NCBI GenBank assembly: GCA_900473045.1
Contig: UCKS01000015.1
Span: 57,999-121,998 of the forward strand
DNA: 64,000 bases
Direction of reading: 5' to 3'
Origin: Hyphomicrobiales bacterium
GTDB lineage: Bacteria > Pseudomonadota > Alphaproteobacteria > Rhizobiales > Rhizobiaceae
Positions 54,237-63,133 of the stretch are shown in pieces (the first letter of the stretch is position 1; each line of letters starts with the position of its first letter). The notes beneath the pieces are model-generated. The model did no database searches. It was not told where the DNA came from and saw only the letters and a list, made by a program, of their open reading frames with translations. A program made the translations under genes and the position numbers.

Positions 54237-55885
54237 ATCTCGGATAGGCTCGGACTGCAGTCATCGATACGGAAAGCTTTCGCGGTGTCAAATGTCCGTG
54301 TACGAAAACGGGTTCCACGATTTCCGTTGGCCCAGTCTAAAATGTGGTCGCAAGCAAGTGCAGCGGCGGAAACTGATCGGGAGACTGGATAGGGGACATA
54401 TCCAGCGTCAGCGCATGAAACATCCCGCAAGACTTCAACTGTAACGCCTGGTCTAAGCGTCCTATACCGAGGTGGCCCCGAGAGACTTGGCTTTAGACAC
54501 TTCAAGCATGCAAAGTCCGCCTCCCCGGTTAACATCGATTTTGCAGTAGCTCCATTGCCCTCCAGCCAGACGAAGAGGTGCGGTGGCGAGTTTGGTCGAG
54601 CCGCGACAGCAGCTTCGTTGAGAGCAATCGAGAGAGCCTCCTCGCCGGTTGCATCAACGACAATGTCGAACTGGGCGCAATATTCCTTGAGCTCAAGAGC
54701 GTCGATATCCCGCGCTTTTATGTCCAGTGGCGGAAGCTGATCTTTCAGGAAAGCAACGCATGCCTCGGCCTTACTTAAATGAAGATACGGAGTGCCCAAA
54801 AGATGCCGCCCCAAATTGGCCGTCTGTAATCGCTCGTTATCGACCAATACCATGGATCCGCCGTCGAACCCTGCCCCGCACTGCGCCAGCTGTTGTGCAA
54901 GAAAACCGCCTATGGTGCCGCATCCAATTAGCAGTATGTGTTTTCCCCTCAGATTGGCCATCTCCCCGAGGTTCCGACCAAACACATATTCTGCGTCTGC
55001 CCTAGTAGCCGCTACAAGTTCGATGTCCACGATGCTCTCATTCAGACGAAGCATTTTTGGAAGTTGAAGCCGTCGATTTTTTAAGAACTCCACGCGCCGA
55101 AGCTGCTGCGGGACCTCGGTGCGGCAAATAAATATGCCGTTTGGCGCTCTGATTGCTATTACACCGATGGTTCCCGAAGAAGAGGCAATCGTATTTTCCA
55201 GTTGCCCTACGAGCTTCGGATCGATACTTGAGAGCCATTCGTTAAACTTACCAAGTGTCTTAGGTGGCCAGTCTAAAGCAGGATCAAGCGTTAGAGGTTG
55301 ATCCGTTGAAACGATCCTCGCCGCCTCAGCCTCGTTTTCCCGCCCTGGATCGCGATCCCACAACCAAGACGCATCCTTCGCAAGGACGCCCGTGTCCGTT
55401 CGGCCTTCCGCTAATTTGACGTATCGAAGCCCGGCCTTACCAACGCTGGTCGGGGGCATATCGACCAAGGCAAATGACGTTCCCCAGTAGTTGCTGAACT
55501 CATCCGCAAAATCTGCGTCGAGGTTTCCACTCATTGATGCGAGCAGAACTGTCGTGGCCTGGTTCAAGCACTGCAACACCGTGCCCCCGGGATTGTACCG
55601 ATCCAAGATCACAGAACCTTTCGCAAGGTAGCAAAGCGACCCGTTCGAGCCCAGCACATGTGGGAGCTTTCGTTTATCGAGCGGGTATTCAGGTCGTATT
55701 TTTATCTCTGGAAACCGAACAAAATTGAAATCCTTGACTTCAAAGGATATCGGCACGGCGGCTCCCTTCGGATCAAGAACGCCATGATAAAGGCAGTCCT
55801 TATCCTTCTCAAAAACACGGGAAAACCCCTCCTGAATGAGAGCATCGTGAATATAGAGGAGCGGATTGACTTTTGTATCAACCAC
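54209..55885 (-). CDS. cap2: CBASS Cap2, E2-E1 ubiquitin-transferase-like fusion
   Basis: 558 residues. The N-terminal E2-like domain has Cys85 in NGSLCYLAKGSV as likely catalytic cysteine; the E1/ThiF domain begins near 310 with HILLIGCGTIGGFLA (ATP site) and has VLVDNERLQTANLGRH. Cys491 (RDVSCADAGY) is the likely E1 cysteine; Cys460/Cys463 and Cys551/Cys554 (CPAC) form a zinc site. Cap2 conjugates the CD-NTase C-terminus to target proteins, priming cyclic nucleotide synthesis. It overlaps the CD-NTase gene by 8 bases and cap3 by 28. Confidence 0.93.
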   Translation of the reverse strand: MVDTKVNPLLYIHDALIQEGFSRVFEKDKDCLYHGVLDPKGAAVPISFEVKDFNFVRFPEIKIRPEYPLDKRKLPHVLGSNGSLCYLAKGSVILDRYNPGGTVLQCLNQATTVLLASMSGNLDADFADEFSNYWGTSFALVDMPPTSVGKAGLRYVKLAEGRTDTGVLAKDASWLWDRDPGRENEAEAARIVSTDQPLTLDPALDWPPKTLGKFNEWLSSIDPKLVGQLENTIASSSGTIGVIAIRAPNGIFICRTEVPQQLRRVEFLKNRRLQLPKMLRLNESIVDIELVAATRADAEYVFGRNLGEMANLRGKHILLIGCGTIGGFLAQQLAQCGAGFDGGSMVLVDNERLQTANLGRHLLGTPYLHLSKAEACVAFLKDQLPPLDIKARDIDALELKEYCAQFDIVVDATGEEALSIALNEAAVAARPNSPPHLFVWLEGNGATAKSMLTGEADFACLKCLKPSLSGPPRYRTLRPGVTVEVLRDVSCADAGYVPYPVSRSVSAAALACDHILDWANGNRGTRFRTRTFDTAKAFRIDDCSPSLSEICPACGVRA

Positions 55886-56996
55886 TCTGAGAACGACCCA
55901 CTTCTGGTGCCGCGACCACTTTTTTTGGATGTGAGAGAACGGTCGCGGCGGCCGTTATCGCAACTAGCTCCGGCATATCTGGAACCCGCTCACCTAAAAC
56001 CAACCGCATGATATCAACGGCGGAGCGTTTATCAGTGGGGGACGAGAGGACCTCCTTCAGACGTGCCCCAAGCTCGCGGGCTTTAGCGGCGGCGTTCTTC
56101 CGCTGCGTGGCACTCATGCGATTAAGGTCCTCATCGCCACAAGGGCCGATAAAGACGTCACTTTCTAGTAGCGTTGGAAGCCGTTCCACGACTTTAAAGA
56201 GACGCTCATCCTCGCGGTCAGGAAGAAACGGCCCACGAATTGCTTCATAAGCGTGCCACACGCACGCCATCAAAACGATCGACGTGAGGTTATCCTTATC
56301 TAGTTCGTGGAAATCCCGCCAAGCTTTGAGATAGCGAGAGTCGCGGCGCAACCTCGTGCCATAAACTTTGACGGCGTCTTGGAACCAGCCATGAATCTTT
56401 CTGGGGTCCGATTCGACCCAATCGTCTTCACGGTGGGCTAGCAATACAGCATCCGAGGGAAGCGCATCCCAGTTGTCGGCCTTAGCACTCGCTGTGTGCA
56501 TGCTTTTCTGTAAAGCCCTGTCTTCCAGCAAGCGAAATTGGTCATCCGGAATGGCGTACAAAGGCACGTCTATATGACCATCTCGAGCAATTTCTAGTCG
56601 AACACATGTCGGTTTTTGTATGTGGATCCAACCCTCGGTCTTGGCAAGGTTTATGAGCGCGGCGTCCACAAACTGGAAAAATAGTTTTGCAGCCTTGGAT
56701 GGGCGCTCGCCACGCACGAACGACAACGGAAGGTAACAACCGTCATCCAGATCCTTCTGCTGGCGCGGAGGCCACGCAGGTTCATTCAATGTTCGGTAAC
56801 TGGAGCTTCCCTGAGTGAAAAATCGCGGTATCACGACCTCACCAAAAAGGTCCGCGCTCGCTGCGGCGAAGACTTCCCGAAGGTGGGAGCGGACCTTTTT
56901 TTGAGCCCGAAGAAGGATCGTTACGTCCGGTTCAAGGTTTGCGAGAAAATGCTCGGGATCGGTGGTCGTATAAAGAAGCTTCGATACGTTAGCCAT
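55878..56996 (-). CDS. CBASS CD-NTase, DncV-like cyclic nucleotide synthase
   Basis: 372 residues from ATG 56996 (a TTG 24 codons earlier lacks a binding site). Nucleotidyltransferase motifs: GSSSYRTL at 63-70, KDLDDGCYLP with Asp82 and Asp84, and HIDVPLYAIPDD with Asp143, matching the three acidic residues of DncV. GSSSYRT and HIDVPLYA are typical of the DncV/CdnA-B branch, which makes 3,3-cGAMP or related dinucleotides. Its C-terminus (VGRSQSG) ends in Gly, as needed for Cap2 conjugation. It is divergent from the CapV gene 232 bases away. Confidence 0.93.
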   Translation of the reverse strand: MANVSKLLYTTTDPEHFLANLEPDVTILLRAQKKVRSHLREVFAAASADLFGEVVIPRFFTQGSSSYRTLNEPAWPPRQQKDLDDGCYLPLSFVRGERPSKAAKLFFQFVDAALINLAKTEGWIHIQKPTCVRLEIARDGHIDVPLYAIPDDQFRLLEDRALQKSMHTASAKADNWDALPSDAVLLAHREDDWVESDPRKIHGWFQDAVKVYGTRLRRDSRYLKAWRDFHELDKDNLTSIVLMACVWHAYEAIRGPFLPDREDERLFKVVERLPTLLESDVFIGPCGDEDLNRMSATQRKNAAAKARELGARLKEVLSSPTDKRSAVDIMRLVLGERVPDMPELVAITAAATVLSHPKKVVAAPEVGRSQSG

Positions 56997-57228
56997 TCGA
57001 TACAATACCTCATCGAAAATGCGCGGCCTACGTGTCGAACCGCCCTGTCCACAGCCAAATCTATTCAATACAATTTTTTTAGATCAACCCTCTCACCGAT
57101 AACCCCAGGGCAAGAGGAACTTCTCACGGTAAGTAGTTATTGACTGTCCCGATCTCAAGGGTTCTTCCACGATTTCCGTGCGTTAGTTTGACTAAGCGTA
57201 CGAATAGACTTCTGACCCGGAGGGGAAT

Positions 57229-58239
57229 TTGCTACAGGGAACTATGGAAACACGCTTCAACATTCTATCTCTCAGCGGCGGCGGATATCTCGGCCTCTAC
57301 ACAATCGCCGTCATCGCAGGACTGGAGAAGAAAACAGGCAAGCCGTTCGCGCGAAGCTTCGATCTGCTTGCTGGAACCTCAATTGGTGGGATTATCGCAC
57401 TGGGACTCGCCCACGAGGTGCCCGCAGCTGAGATCCAGCAAGCTTTCGAGGAAAACGGTTCGAGAATTTTCTCAGATCGAGCAGCGCCCGGTTCTACACC
57501 GGGGAAGCTCTGGGACATTCTTCGGTATGTAAAAGGCCCGAAATATAGCGGTGACGCGTTACGCGAAACAATTTCAAATCTGGTAGGTGCGCAAACTAAG
57601 ATTGGCGACCTTAGACATCGCGTGCTTGTCCCCGCTGTAAACTTGACCAAAGGTCTACCGCAAGCATTTAAGACCCCCCATCATGCGAACTTTGTAACCG
57701 ACCTTCACCTAAACGTTGTCGATGTCGCCATGGCCACGTCCGCTGCACCAACCTATTTCCCGGTGGCAGAAATTGGAAACGCCCTTTACGCTGATGGAGG
57801 GTTGTATGCTAACTCCCCTGACATATTAGCCCTTCATGAGGCGGAACACTTCCTAAAAGTCCCCGCAGGCCAAACGCATGTCCTAAGCATCGGAACGACG
57901 ACATCCCAATTTTCTTTCGCGCACGCCAGCGGGCTCAATTTGGGCATTCTCGGCTGGACAAAGGAGCAACGACTCGTCAACGCAATGATCGCATCGCAGC
58001 AGCAGTCTGTCGCCTACATGATGCATCACAGGTTAGAAAAGCGGTATCTACGGTTGGACGTAACACAGTCCAAAGAGCAGGAGCGTCATCTGGCCCTCGA
58101 CGTGGCAACCGGGGAGGCAAGACGCACGATCCTCGGACTTGCCGCGTCTACACTCCAAGAGTACGCCCCTAATGATGTTCTAAAATCGTTTATGTCACAT
58201 GTCGCACCGACACCCGATTTCCCAGGGAAAAACAGCTGA
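57229..58239 (+). CDS. capV: CBASS effector CapV, patatin-like phospholipase
   Basis: 336 residues from TTG 57229 (GGAGGGG ends 3 bases upstream of it); an ATG at 57244 with a weaker AGGGA would give METRF as N-terminus. The patatin fold is complete: oxyanion SGGGYLGLYTI, nucleophile Ser in LLAGTSIGGI (S46 from the ATG), and Asp in YADGGLYANSPD (D184). CapV degrades membrane phospholipids when bound by a cyclic dinucleotide, killing the infected cell. In most CBASS loci it is the first gene of the operon; here it runs in the opposite direction to the CD-NTase from the shared 56997-57228 region. Confidence 0.92.
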   Translation: MLQGTMETRFNILSLSGGGYLGLYTIAVIAGLEKKTGKPFARSFDLLAGTSIGGIIALGLAHEVPAAEIQQAFEENGSRIFSDRAAPGSTPGKLWDILRYVKGPKYSGDALRETISNLVGAQTKIGDLRHRVLVPAVNLTKGLPQAFKTPHHANFVTDLHLNVVDVAMATSAAPTYFPVAEIGNALYADGGLYANSPDILALHEAEHFLKVPAGQTHVLSIGTTTSQFSFAHASGLNLGILGWTKEQRLVNAMIASQQQSVAYMMHHRLEKRYLRLDVTQSKEQERHLALDVATGEARRTILGLAASTLQEYAPNDVLKSFMSHVAPTPDFPGKNS

Positions 58240-58436
58240 AATCCAAGCCTGTCCACCGCGCAGGGCGTCGGCTAGCGTCAGTTGCGGACACATTGAATCC
58301 ATCCCTTCTGGAACTTCGAGACCTCACCATTGCAATAAGTGGGCTTGGTCCTTTCGCGTTGGTCAAGTCCTCAACGCTCTCCCGTTGACAAATGCTCGAA
58401 TATCAAGCGGCCGTTGTGGGCCGAAGCGGTGCGGCT

Positions 58437-60401
58437 TCACTCCCCCAGCAGCCATTTCATGATCCCCGTTCGCTTCGGTCTCTGACCGGAAAGATGCGAC
58501 GGCTGCGCCGCAGGCCGTTGCTCTTGAGGGCGCTGCGTAGAGGACCGCGGCGGCGGAACAAAATGCTTCGGCGCGGGAGCCGTGGTTTCCCTGTGAGCGG
58601 AGATCGAAACCGGCGTGGCCGCAGGATGCCTGCTGCGTTCGGCTGTTAGCGTCGTCGGTTTTACTGGCCTGCCCGCTAATAGGTCGGCTAACGGCGGCGG
58701 AATGTCCAGGGTTTCCTTGGCCCGCGTTATTGCCACGTATAACAGGCGTAACTCGGCCGGATCGAGACCGATCTGCTCGGCATTCTCTTTGGCGGGCTTG
58801 CTCTTCATAAAATCGTCCATCAAGCGCACGGACTTCCATTCGCGTCCTTTCGCTTTGTGACCTGTCGAGATGACGACCGTGCTTTCTTCGACACTCACCG
58901 TACGGTTCAGCGCCCACATTAACTGCTTCTCACCTCGTGACTCCACAAGGCCTACAAACGTCAGCAGGTGGCCGCCCTCGGTGGTGTGCGAATATTCGAC
59001 GACTTCGTTCCAGTTTGCAAAACCGAAAAACTCGGCGACGTCACTCGGCTCGCCGGCCTTGAGTGCCTGTACGCCCCGCAGCATATCCATCAATTCCTTG
59101 TTGCCGCCGACCAAGTGCGGCTTCCGCCCTTGATCAAGCGCCTCTATTACGGCGGCAATCGTGGACGCGTTCGTTCGCGCCAATATCGCGTTAGGGGCTG
59201 TGATGGTTGCCAAGCGGCTCCTGACACTCGGATTTCCCGTTATCGGTCTGCTTTCAGCCAGCAAGCCCAAAACCTGGCTTGCCACACCAGCGATTGCGTC
59301 CCCGAACCTAAAGGATGTCGTCAGGAACGTGGTGTGATCCGTCTCGATTTCCTCCATGGCATTAACGGCCCCGCGCCACTCGTAAATTTGCTGGTAACGA
59401 TCTCCCACATAAATCATCTGAGCCGACTGACGTCGGAGGACATCAAGGACCACGGGATTTGTGTCCTGCGCTTCGTCGAGAAGGATGAAATCCGCAGCTA
59501 TTTCCGGCTGAGAAAGACCCCATAATTTAAGGTAACCATCGTGACCTAATGGAAGGGGATCACGTTCATCGAGCATACGGCTCCACACGAACCTAGCACC
59601 TTGGAGTGCGAAATCCTGCATCGCGGCAGCTGTCTCCTGACTGGCCGCCTGAAATGCCCCCCGCACAGGGACATGAAATGCCTCCAAAGTCGGGTCGGCA
59701 CTTTGGGCAAATTTTTTCACCGTCTCCAACATCAGAAACGCTTGGGATCTGGGCTGTATAACGTGATGTTGGTCGAACTTCTCCCTTTTCAAGCCGAGCA
59801 TTTCGGCGAGTTGGTTGGCGTTCACCTTGCCGGTCAGTTTGTTCATATCCTGCTTGTACCCGGAGGATGTCGCCCTCATCGCCAAGCTATGAGAAGTCGA
59901 GCAATTTACGGTGTTGGGAAATTTGTCTTTGGCATCGGTGACGATGTCCTTGTTGAAGGCGATATACTGCCCCCGCGCGCCAGTCGCGTTTGCTAGCATC
60001 TGCAAAGTTGAGGTCTTACCCGTTCCGGCATAGGCATTTATCTTGAGGCTGTTTCCAGCGAGAAAGGCGTCGACGGCATCCCGTTGCTCGGTGGTCGGCT
60101 GATATTTCGGAGCAACCTTACGACCAACCACAGGCTTAGAGTGCGTTAATTTTGGGGATTTTGACGGACTCGTGGCGGACTTGCCAGCCGGTTCACTGAA
60201 AAAATCGCTTTGGGGTCTAGTCCCAATCTCCCTGAAAGCGTTTTGGACATTGGCCATAAGAGCGGGTGCGTTAGGGTTCTTTTTCCGCTGCTCCAATTCA
60301 CGTTCGAGGTCCGACAGAGCCTCAGCGTCTTTCGTACCCTTGGCCCTTTTAAATTCTGCCTCAAGTTCCTTGAAAGTAAACTGGATGAATGGTCTTCTCA
60401 C
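58437..60401 (-). CDS. UvrD/Rep-like SF1 helicase
   Basis: 654 residues from GTG 60401. The N-terminal ~95 residues are charged and helical without a known domain; the helicase core has AYAGTGKTS at 123-131, DEAQDTN at 309-315, VGDRYQQIYEWRGA (motif III), GHKAKGREW (motif V) and LLYVAITRAKETL (motif VI). The last ~100 residues are rich in Pro, Gln and Arg, likely disordered. UvrD-like helicases occur in several defense systems (GajB of Gabija, for example), but no GajA is present. It converges with capV and is divergent from the unassigned cassette at 60678. Confidence 0.88.
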   Translation of the reverse strand: MRRPFIQFTFKELEAEFKRAKGTKDAEALSDLERELEQRKKNPNAPALMANVQNAFREIGTRPQSDFFSEPAGKSATSPSKSPKLTHSKPVVGRKVAPKYQPTTEQRDAVDAFLAGNSLKINAYAGTGKTSTLQMLANATGARGQYIAFNKDIVTDAKDKFPNTVNCSTSHSLAMRATSSGYKQDMNKLTGKVNANQLAEMLGLKREKFDQHHVIQPRSQAFLMLETVKKFAQSADPTLEAFHVPVRGAFQAASQETAAAMQDFALQGARFVWSRMLDERDPLPLGHDGYLKLWGLSQPEIAADFILLDEAQDTNPVVLDVLRRQSAQMIYVGDRYQQIYEWRGAVNAMEEIETDHTTFLTTSFRFGDAIAGVASQVLGLLAESRPITGNPSVRSRLATITAPNAILARTNASTIAAVIEALDQGRKPHLVGGNKELMDMLRGVQALKAGEPSDVAEFFGFANWNEVVEYSHTTEGGHLLTFVGLVESRGEKQLMWALNRTVSVEESTVVISTGHKAKGREWKSVRLMDDFMKSKPAKENAEQIGLDPAELRLLYVAITRAKETLDIPPPLADLLAGRPVKPTTLTAERSRHPAATPVSISAHRETTAPAPKHFVPPPRSSTQRPQEQRPAAQPSHLSGQRPKRTGIMKWLLGE

Positions 60402-60677
60402 ATCGAATACTCTCGTTTTGCGCGAGTGAGCGTGAAAACGGCCAGGTAGTCAAGCGATCGGACACAAACAGCGGTAGATCTTGGCGGCGCTCGGTTAGGA
60501 GATCGCACGTCCGTCCCAAAATCTGCCTTCTCGTCATCCAGTCTGTCAACGTTGAATGTTAACTCAAGTTCGATACGTCCTGATTGATGCACCAAACGCC
60601 TCCCCGTCAGCGAGGGGGCTAAGCGGCAGTCGGCCGCGTTAGGATAAACCAGCGGAACTTTAAACGGAGTTTAGAAA

Positions 60678-61544
60678 TTGAGCGATGGCCGGATTCAGGA
60701 TGACTTTGCCCTCTTGGCCGTCGTCGACGCGTACAAATGGTGGATCAGCGCTGATTTTGGCTTTCTTCAAGAGACAGGAATTCTCAATTCTTCAGGTAAG
60801 CGCTCAACCCTCGAAACGGGTAGCCTAAACGAAGACATTATGCGCCGGATTGCACGCGCCTATTCGGTGTCGCGGAACATTCCGTCTCATGACGGTGACA
60901 CGCAGGCAACTCTAATTGTCGATGCGCTGAACGGTCCTGACTTGCGGGCCCACCTATGCAAGCCCCTGCCCTGCAGGGCGAAGGCGCTTGTGGATTTCAC
61001 ACGAGAGAACCGGGTTGCCCTCCTCCCTGATGAAAAGGGTAGAGTACTCGAGCGTGAACTGGCTTCCGCTCTTTCGAAGTTGACGTGGTTCCTCCGCCTT
61101 GAAGAATGGACGATTTTTGATAAATTTGTTGGCGTAGCGGTGCTTCGAAAGACAAGCGTCGGTACCCAACAGATGCAATCCTTCTATCAAAAAATAGCCG
61201 TCACATGGGACCAGACCCAGTCCGCCCTATGTGATGCTGTTGAAGACCATGGTTTCAATCCGCTCCTTGGCTATCGTATCGCCGATAAGTATCTGTTCTG
61301 CCACGGTGTTGGGATGTTTAAAACACATGCCAATCAGACCGGGAAATCGACAGTGCGTCTGAATGCTGCATCTACGCTTGCGGAAAGGCTATCCCACCCA
61401 TCGGTGCATAACATCCGAATGTCGCTGCTAGCGTCTGAACAGGTACTATCGGTGCACTTGGGCGATAAACTGAAAAGCCTTGCTAGGGCAGTTGCGCCGG
61501 CTCTCTCCCAAGCCGGCTGGACAAAGGATATGGCAAGCCAATGA
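60678..61544 (+). CDS. Unknown protein, first gene of the PD-(D/E)XK cassette
   Basis: 288 residues from TTG 60678, preceded by GGAG at 8 bases. I do not recognise a family. Mostly alpha-helical, with natural composition; stretches such as ALLAVVDAYKWWISADFGF and LASALSKLTWFLRLEEWTIF suggest packed helices. No metal, nuclease or ATPase motif seen and no membrane segment. Ends in an ATGA overlap with a 28-residue ORF. Its promoter must lie in the 276 bases shared with the UvrD-like gene. Confidence 0.65.
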   Translation: MSDGRIQDDFALLAVVDAYKWWISADFGFLQETGILNSSGKRSTLETGSLNEDIMRRIARAYSVSRNIPSHDGDTQATLIVDALNGPDLRAHLCKPLPCRAKALVDFTRENRVALLPDEKGRVLERELASALSKLTWFLRLEEWTIFDKFVGVAVLRKTSVGTQQMQSFYQKIAVTWDQTQSALCDAVEDHGFNPLLGYRIADKYLFCHGVGMFKTHANQTGKSTVRLNAASTLAERLSHPSVHNIRMSLLASEQVLSVHLGDKLKSLARAVAPALSQAGWTKDMASQ

Positions 61545-61627
61545 TCGAAGTTGCCAAGAATCCGAGTGACTTGGGCCGCGGAGGTCCTAGCTTTACTTTT
61601 AACGGTTCCCTGTCTTATCCCGCTTAG
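61541..61627 (+). CDS. Very short ORF overlapping the previous stop
   Basis: 28 residues from ATG 61541, in the ATGA overlap with the stop of the preceding gene: MIEVAKNPSDLGRGG and a tail ending SLSYPA. Translational coupling by overlap is typical of operon genes, but the size makes chance likely. Unknown function. Confidence 0.25.
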   Translation: MIEVAKNPSDLGRGGPSFTFNGSLSYPA

Positions 61628-61721
61628 CTGTTGATCGCCACACTCGCCCATCTTTTCGGCACAAATTTCGCATCGGAGCTTGCCAGCTCACTCGACCGAC
61701 AATGCGACTCTCGGAGGATTT

Positions 61722-62450
61722 ATGCTGCACGCGCTGTTAGGTGGAAAGGCTGGTCGGCTCCCCGGTTTGGACGATCCGGTCAGTTGGAGGAGAGCTTTCA
61801 GGATGTCGGAGGACCTGCTGACGGCGTCGGTTTTTGGTCGTCTGGCCTATCTGGACGGCCCTGTCTTTTGGCGAATTCTGCGGCGAACTTTCGGAAACTC
61901 TCTCCCAGAATACCGAGTTGCCGAGTTGACGAGAATCGAGTTCTGGCCCCAATGGGACGATAGTGGCGATGAAAATGCTCGCGTCGAACCAGACGTATTT
62001 CTCGACTTCAACTTGGGCGATCCCTCGGTCAGCGTCAAGCTAATCGTAGAGGCGAAGCTGGGGACGTTGCCCACCCAATATGCGGCTCAATGGCTTAGGC
62101 AGTGGACATCGTATCGCGACGCCAACGACAACGATGGCATCGAGGTCTTCTTCGTTGCCATTGGCGGCATGGGTAAGAATGTAGATAGCACAATCGCAAA
62201 ATTGGTCGGTCAGATCAGCTCGAGTGGTCATGACATTAAGGCGGTAGCGGCCGGGTGGGATCGAATGCTTGACGCGTTGTTGGAGGAGCGATCCAGATGC
62301 CCCTCTGGTCCAACTACCCGTATAATTGACGACATGCTGAAGGCGCTGGGAATGGCGGGGTACCAGCATCTTAGCTTTATTGGGGGCTTGGGCTGGCAAC
62401 CACGCGGTTGGATCGGCAGCCTCAATACCCCACTCTGCAATCTGAGATAG
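61722..62450 (+). CDS. PD-(D/E)XK nuclease-like protein
   Basis: 242 residues from ATG 61722 (GGAGG 4 bases upstream; a TTG at 61680 is less likely). Motif order of the restriction-endonuclease fold: an early Glu30 in MSEDLLTASVFGRLAYL, then EPDVFLDFN (Glu89, Asp91), the core LIVEAKLG with Glu110 and Lys112, then a helix YAAQWLRQWTSY with Gln as in many family members. It is expected to cut DNA in a metal-dependent way. No DNA-recognition domain or helicase is fused. Middle gene of a cassette with two unassigned proteins. Confidence 0.8.
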   Translation: MLHALLGGKAGRLPGLDDPVSWRRAFRMSEDLLTASVFGRLAYLDGPVFWRILRRTFGNSLPEYRVAELTRIEFWPQWDDSGDENARVEPDVFLDFNLGDPSVSVKLIVEAKLGTLPTQYAAQWLRQWTSYRDANDNDGIEVFFVAIGGMGKNVDSTIAKLVGQISSSGHDIKAVAAGWDRMLDALLEERSRCPSGPTTRIIDDMLKALGMAGYQHLSFIGGLGWQPRGWIGSLNTPLCNLR

Positions 62451-62461
62451 AGGATAAGTGA

Positions 62462-63133
62462 ATGAACTTGAATGAGGACTCTCTGTCAGCTGCACTGGTG
62501 GATGTACGTCACGCCTACCGTCTTCTCTGGGATTTCCAGAAGAGGTGTCTGCATACTATGAAATTCGTTGCGCAGCAATTTCCCGACAGGCAGTTTTATC
62601 AATGGCAAAACAACGTGGTAAATGCTGTACCTCCCGGCCGATCGGACCCGACATCAAACTGGGCGTGGGACTTTTTGCCTCTTCACAACTGCTCGTTGCT
62701 TTATACGCGGGCTGGCGAGGAGAGATGGCACCCTGTCGTCGATGATTGGTTGCTTGAAGTGAGATTGGTCGTGGACACCGGATGGGACATGCCGGACGAA
62801 CGCCTCGAACCTGATCCGGCTTCCTTTCCATCCGTGGATAAGACAGAGACCATCCTGTCCATCATGGTTTCGAAATGCATCGAACAAGTCCCCGAAAAAG
62901 CCAATTGGCTCCGCAATGTGTGGGGTGAAACACCATGGCCTTCCGAAAAAGGGAAGGCTGACGAAAGCGGGATCACCTACCTTGCGGACGGGTATATCGA
63001 GGCCTGTCAGATCGATGTTCCGCTAAGCGAACTTATCACAAAAGAGGCAATCAAAGCGTTCTGCGAACGCACTAAGAGGGAGTTTTCGCAGAGGCTTGGC
63101 ATCGACTTTCAACGGATCGCGCCGTCAGACTAA
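62462..63133 (+). CDS. Unknown protein, third gene of the PD-(D/E)XK cassette
   Basis: 223 residues from ATG 62462, 11 bases after the nuclease stop and with GAGG upstream, so co-translated. No family recognised. Rich in Trp and acidic residues (QFYQWQNNVV, SNWAWDFLPLHN, ERWHPVVDDWLLEVRLVVDTGWD); alpha/beta composition, no membrane segment, no clear catalytic motif. Its tight linkage to the nuclease suggests a partner such as a specificity or inhibitory subunit. Confidence 0.65.
   Translation: MNLNEDSLSAALVDVRHAYRLLWDFQKRCLHTMKFVAQQFPDRQFYQWQNNVVNAVPPGRSDPTSNWAWDFLPLHNCSLLYTRAGEERWHPVVDDWLLEVRLVVDTGWDMPDERLEPDPASFPSVDKTETILSIMVSKCIEQVPEKANWLRNVWGETPWPSEKGKADESGITYLADGYIEACQIDVPLSELITKEAIKAFCERTKREFSQRLGIDFQRIAPSD

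Noticed and set aside
58437..60401. UvrD-like helicase as Gabija GajB
   Set aside because: No GajA (ATPase-TOPRIM) gene is adjacent, and the AAA remnant at 32677 is 26 kb away.
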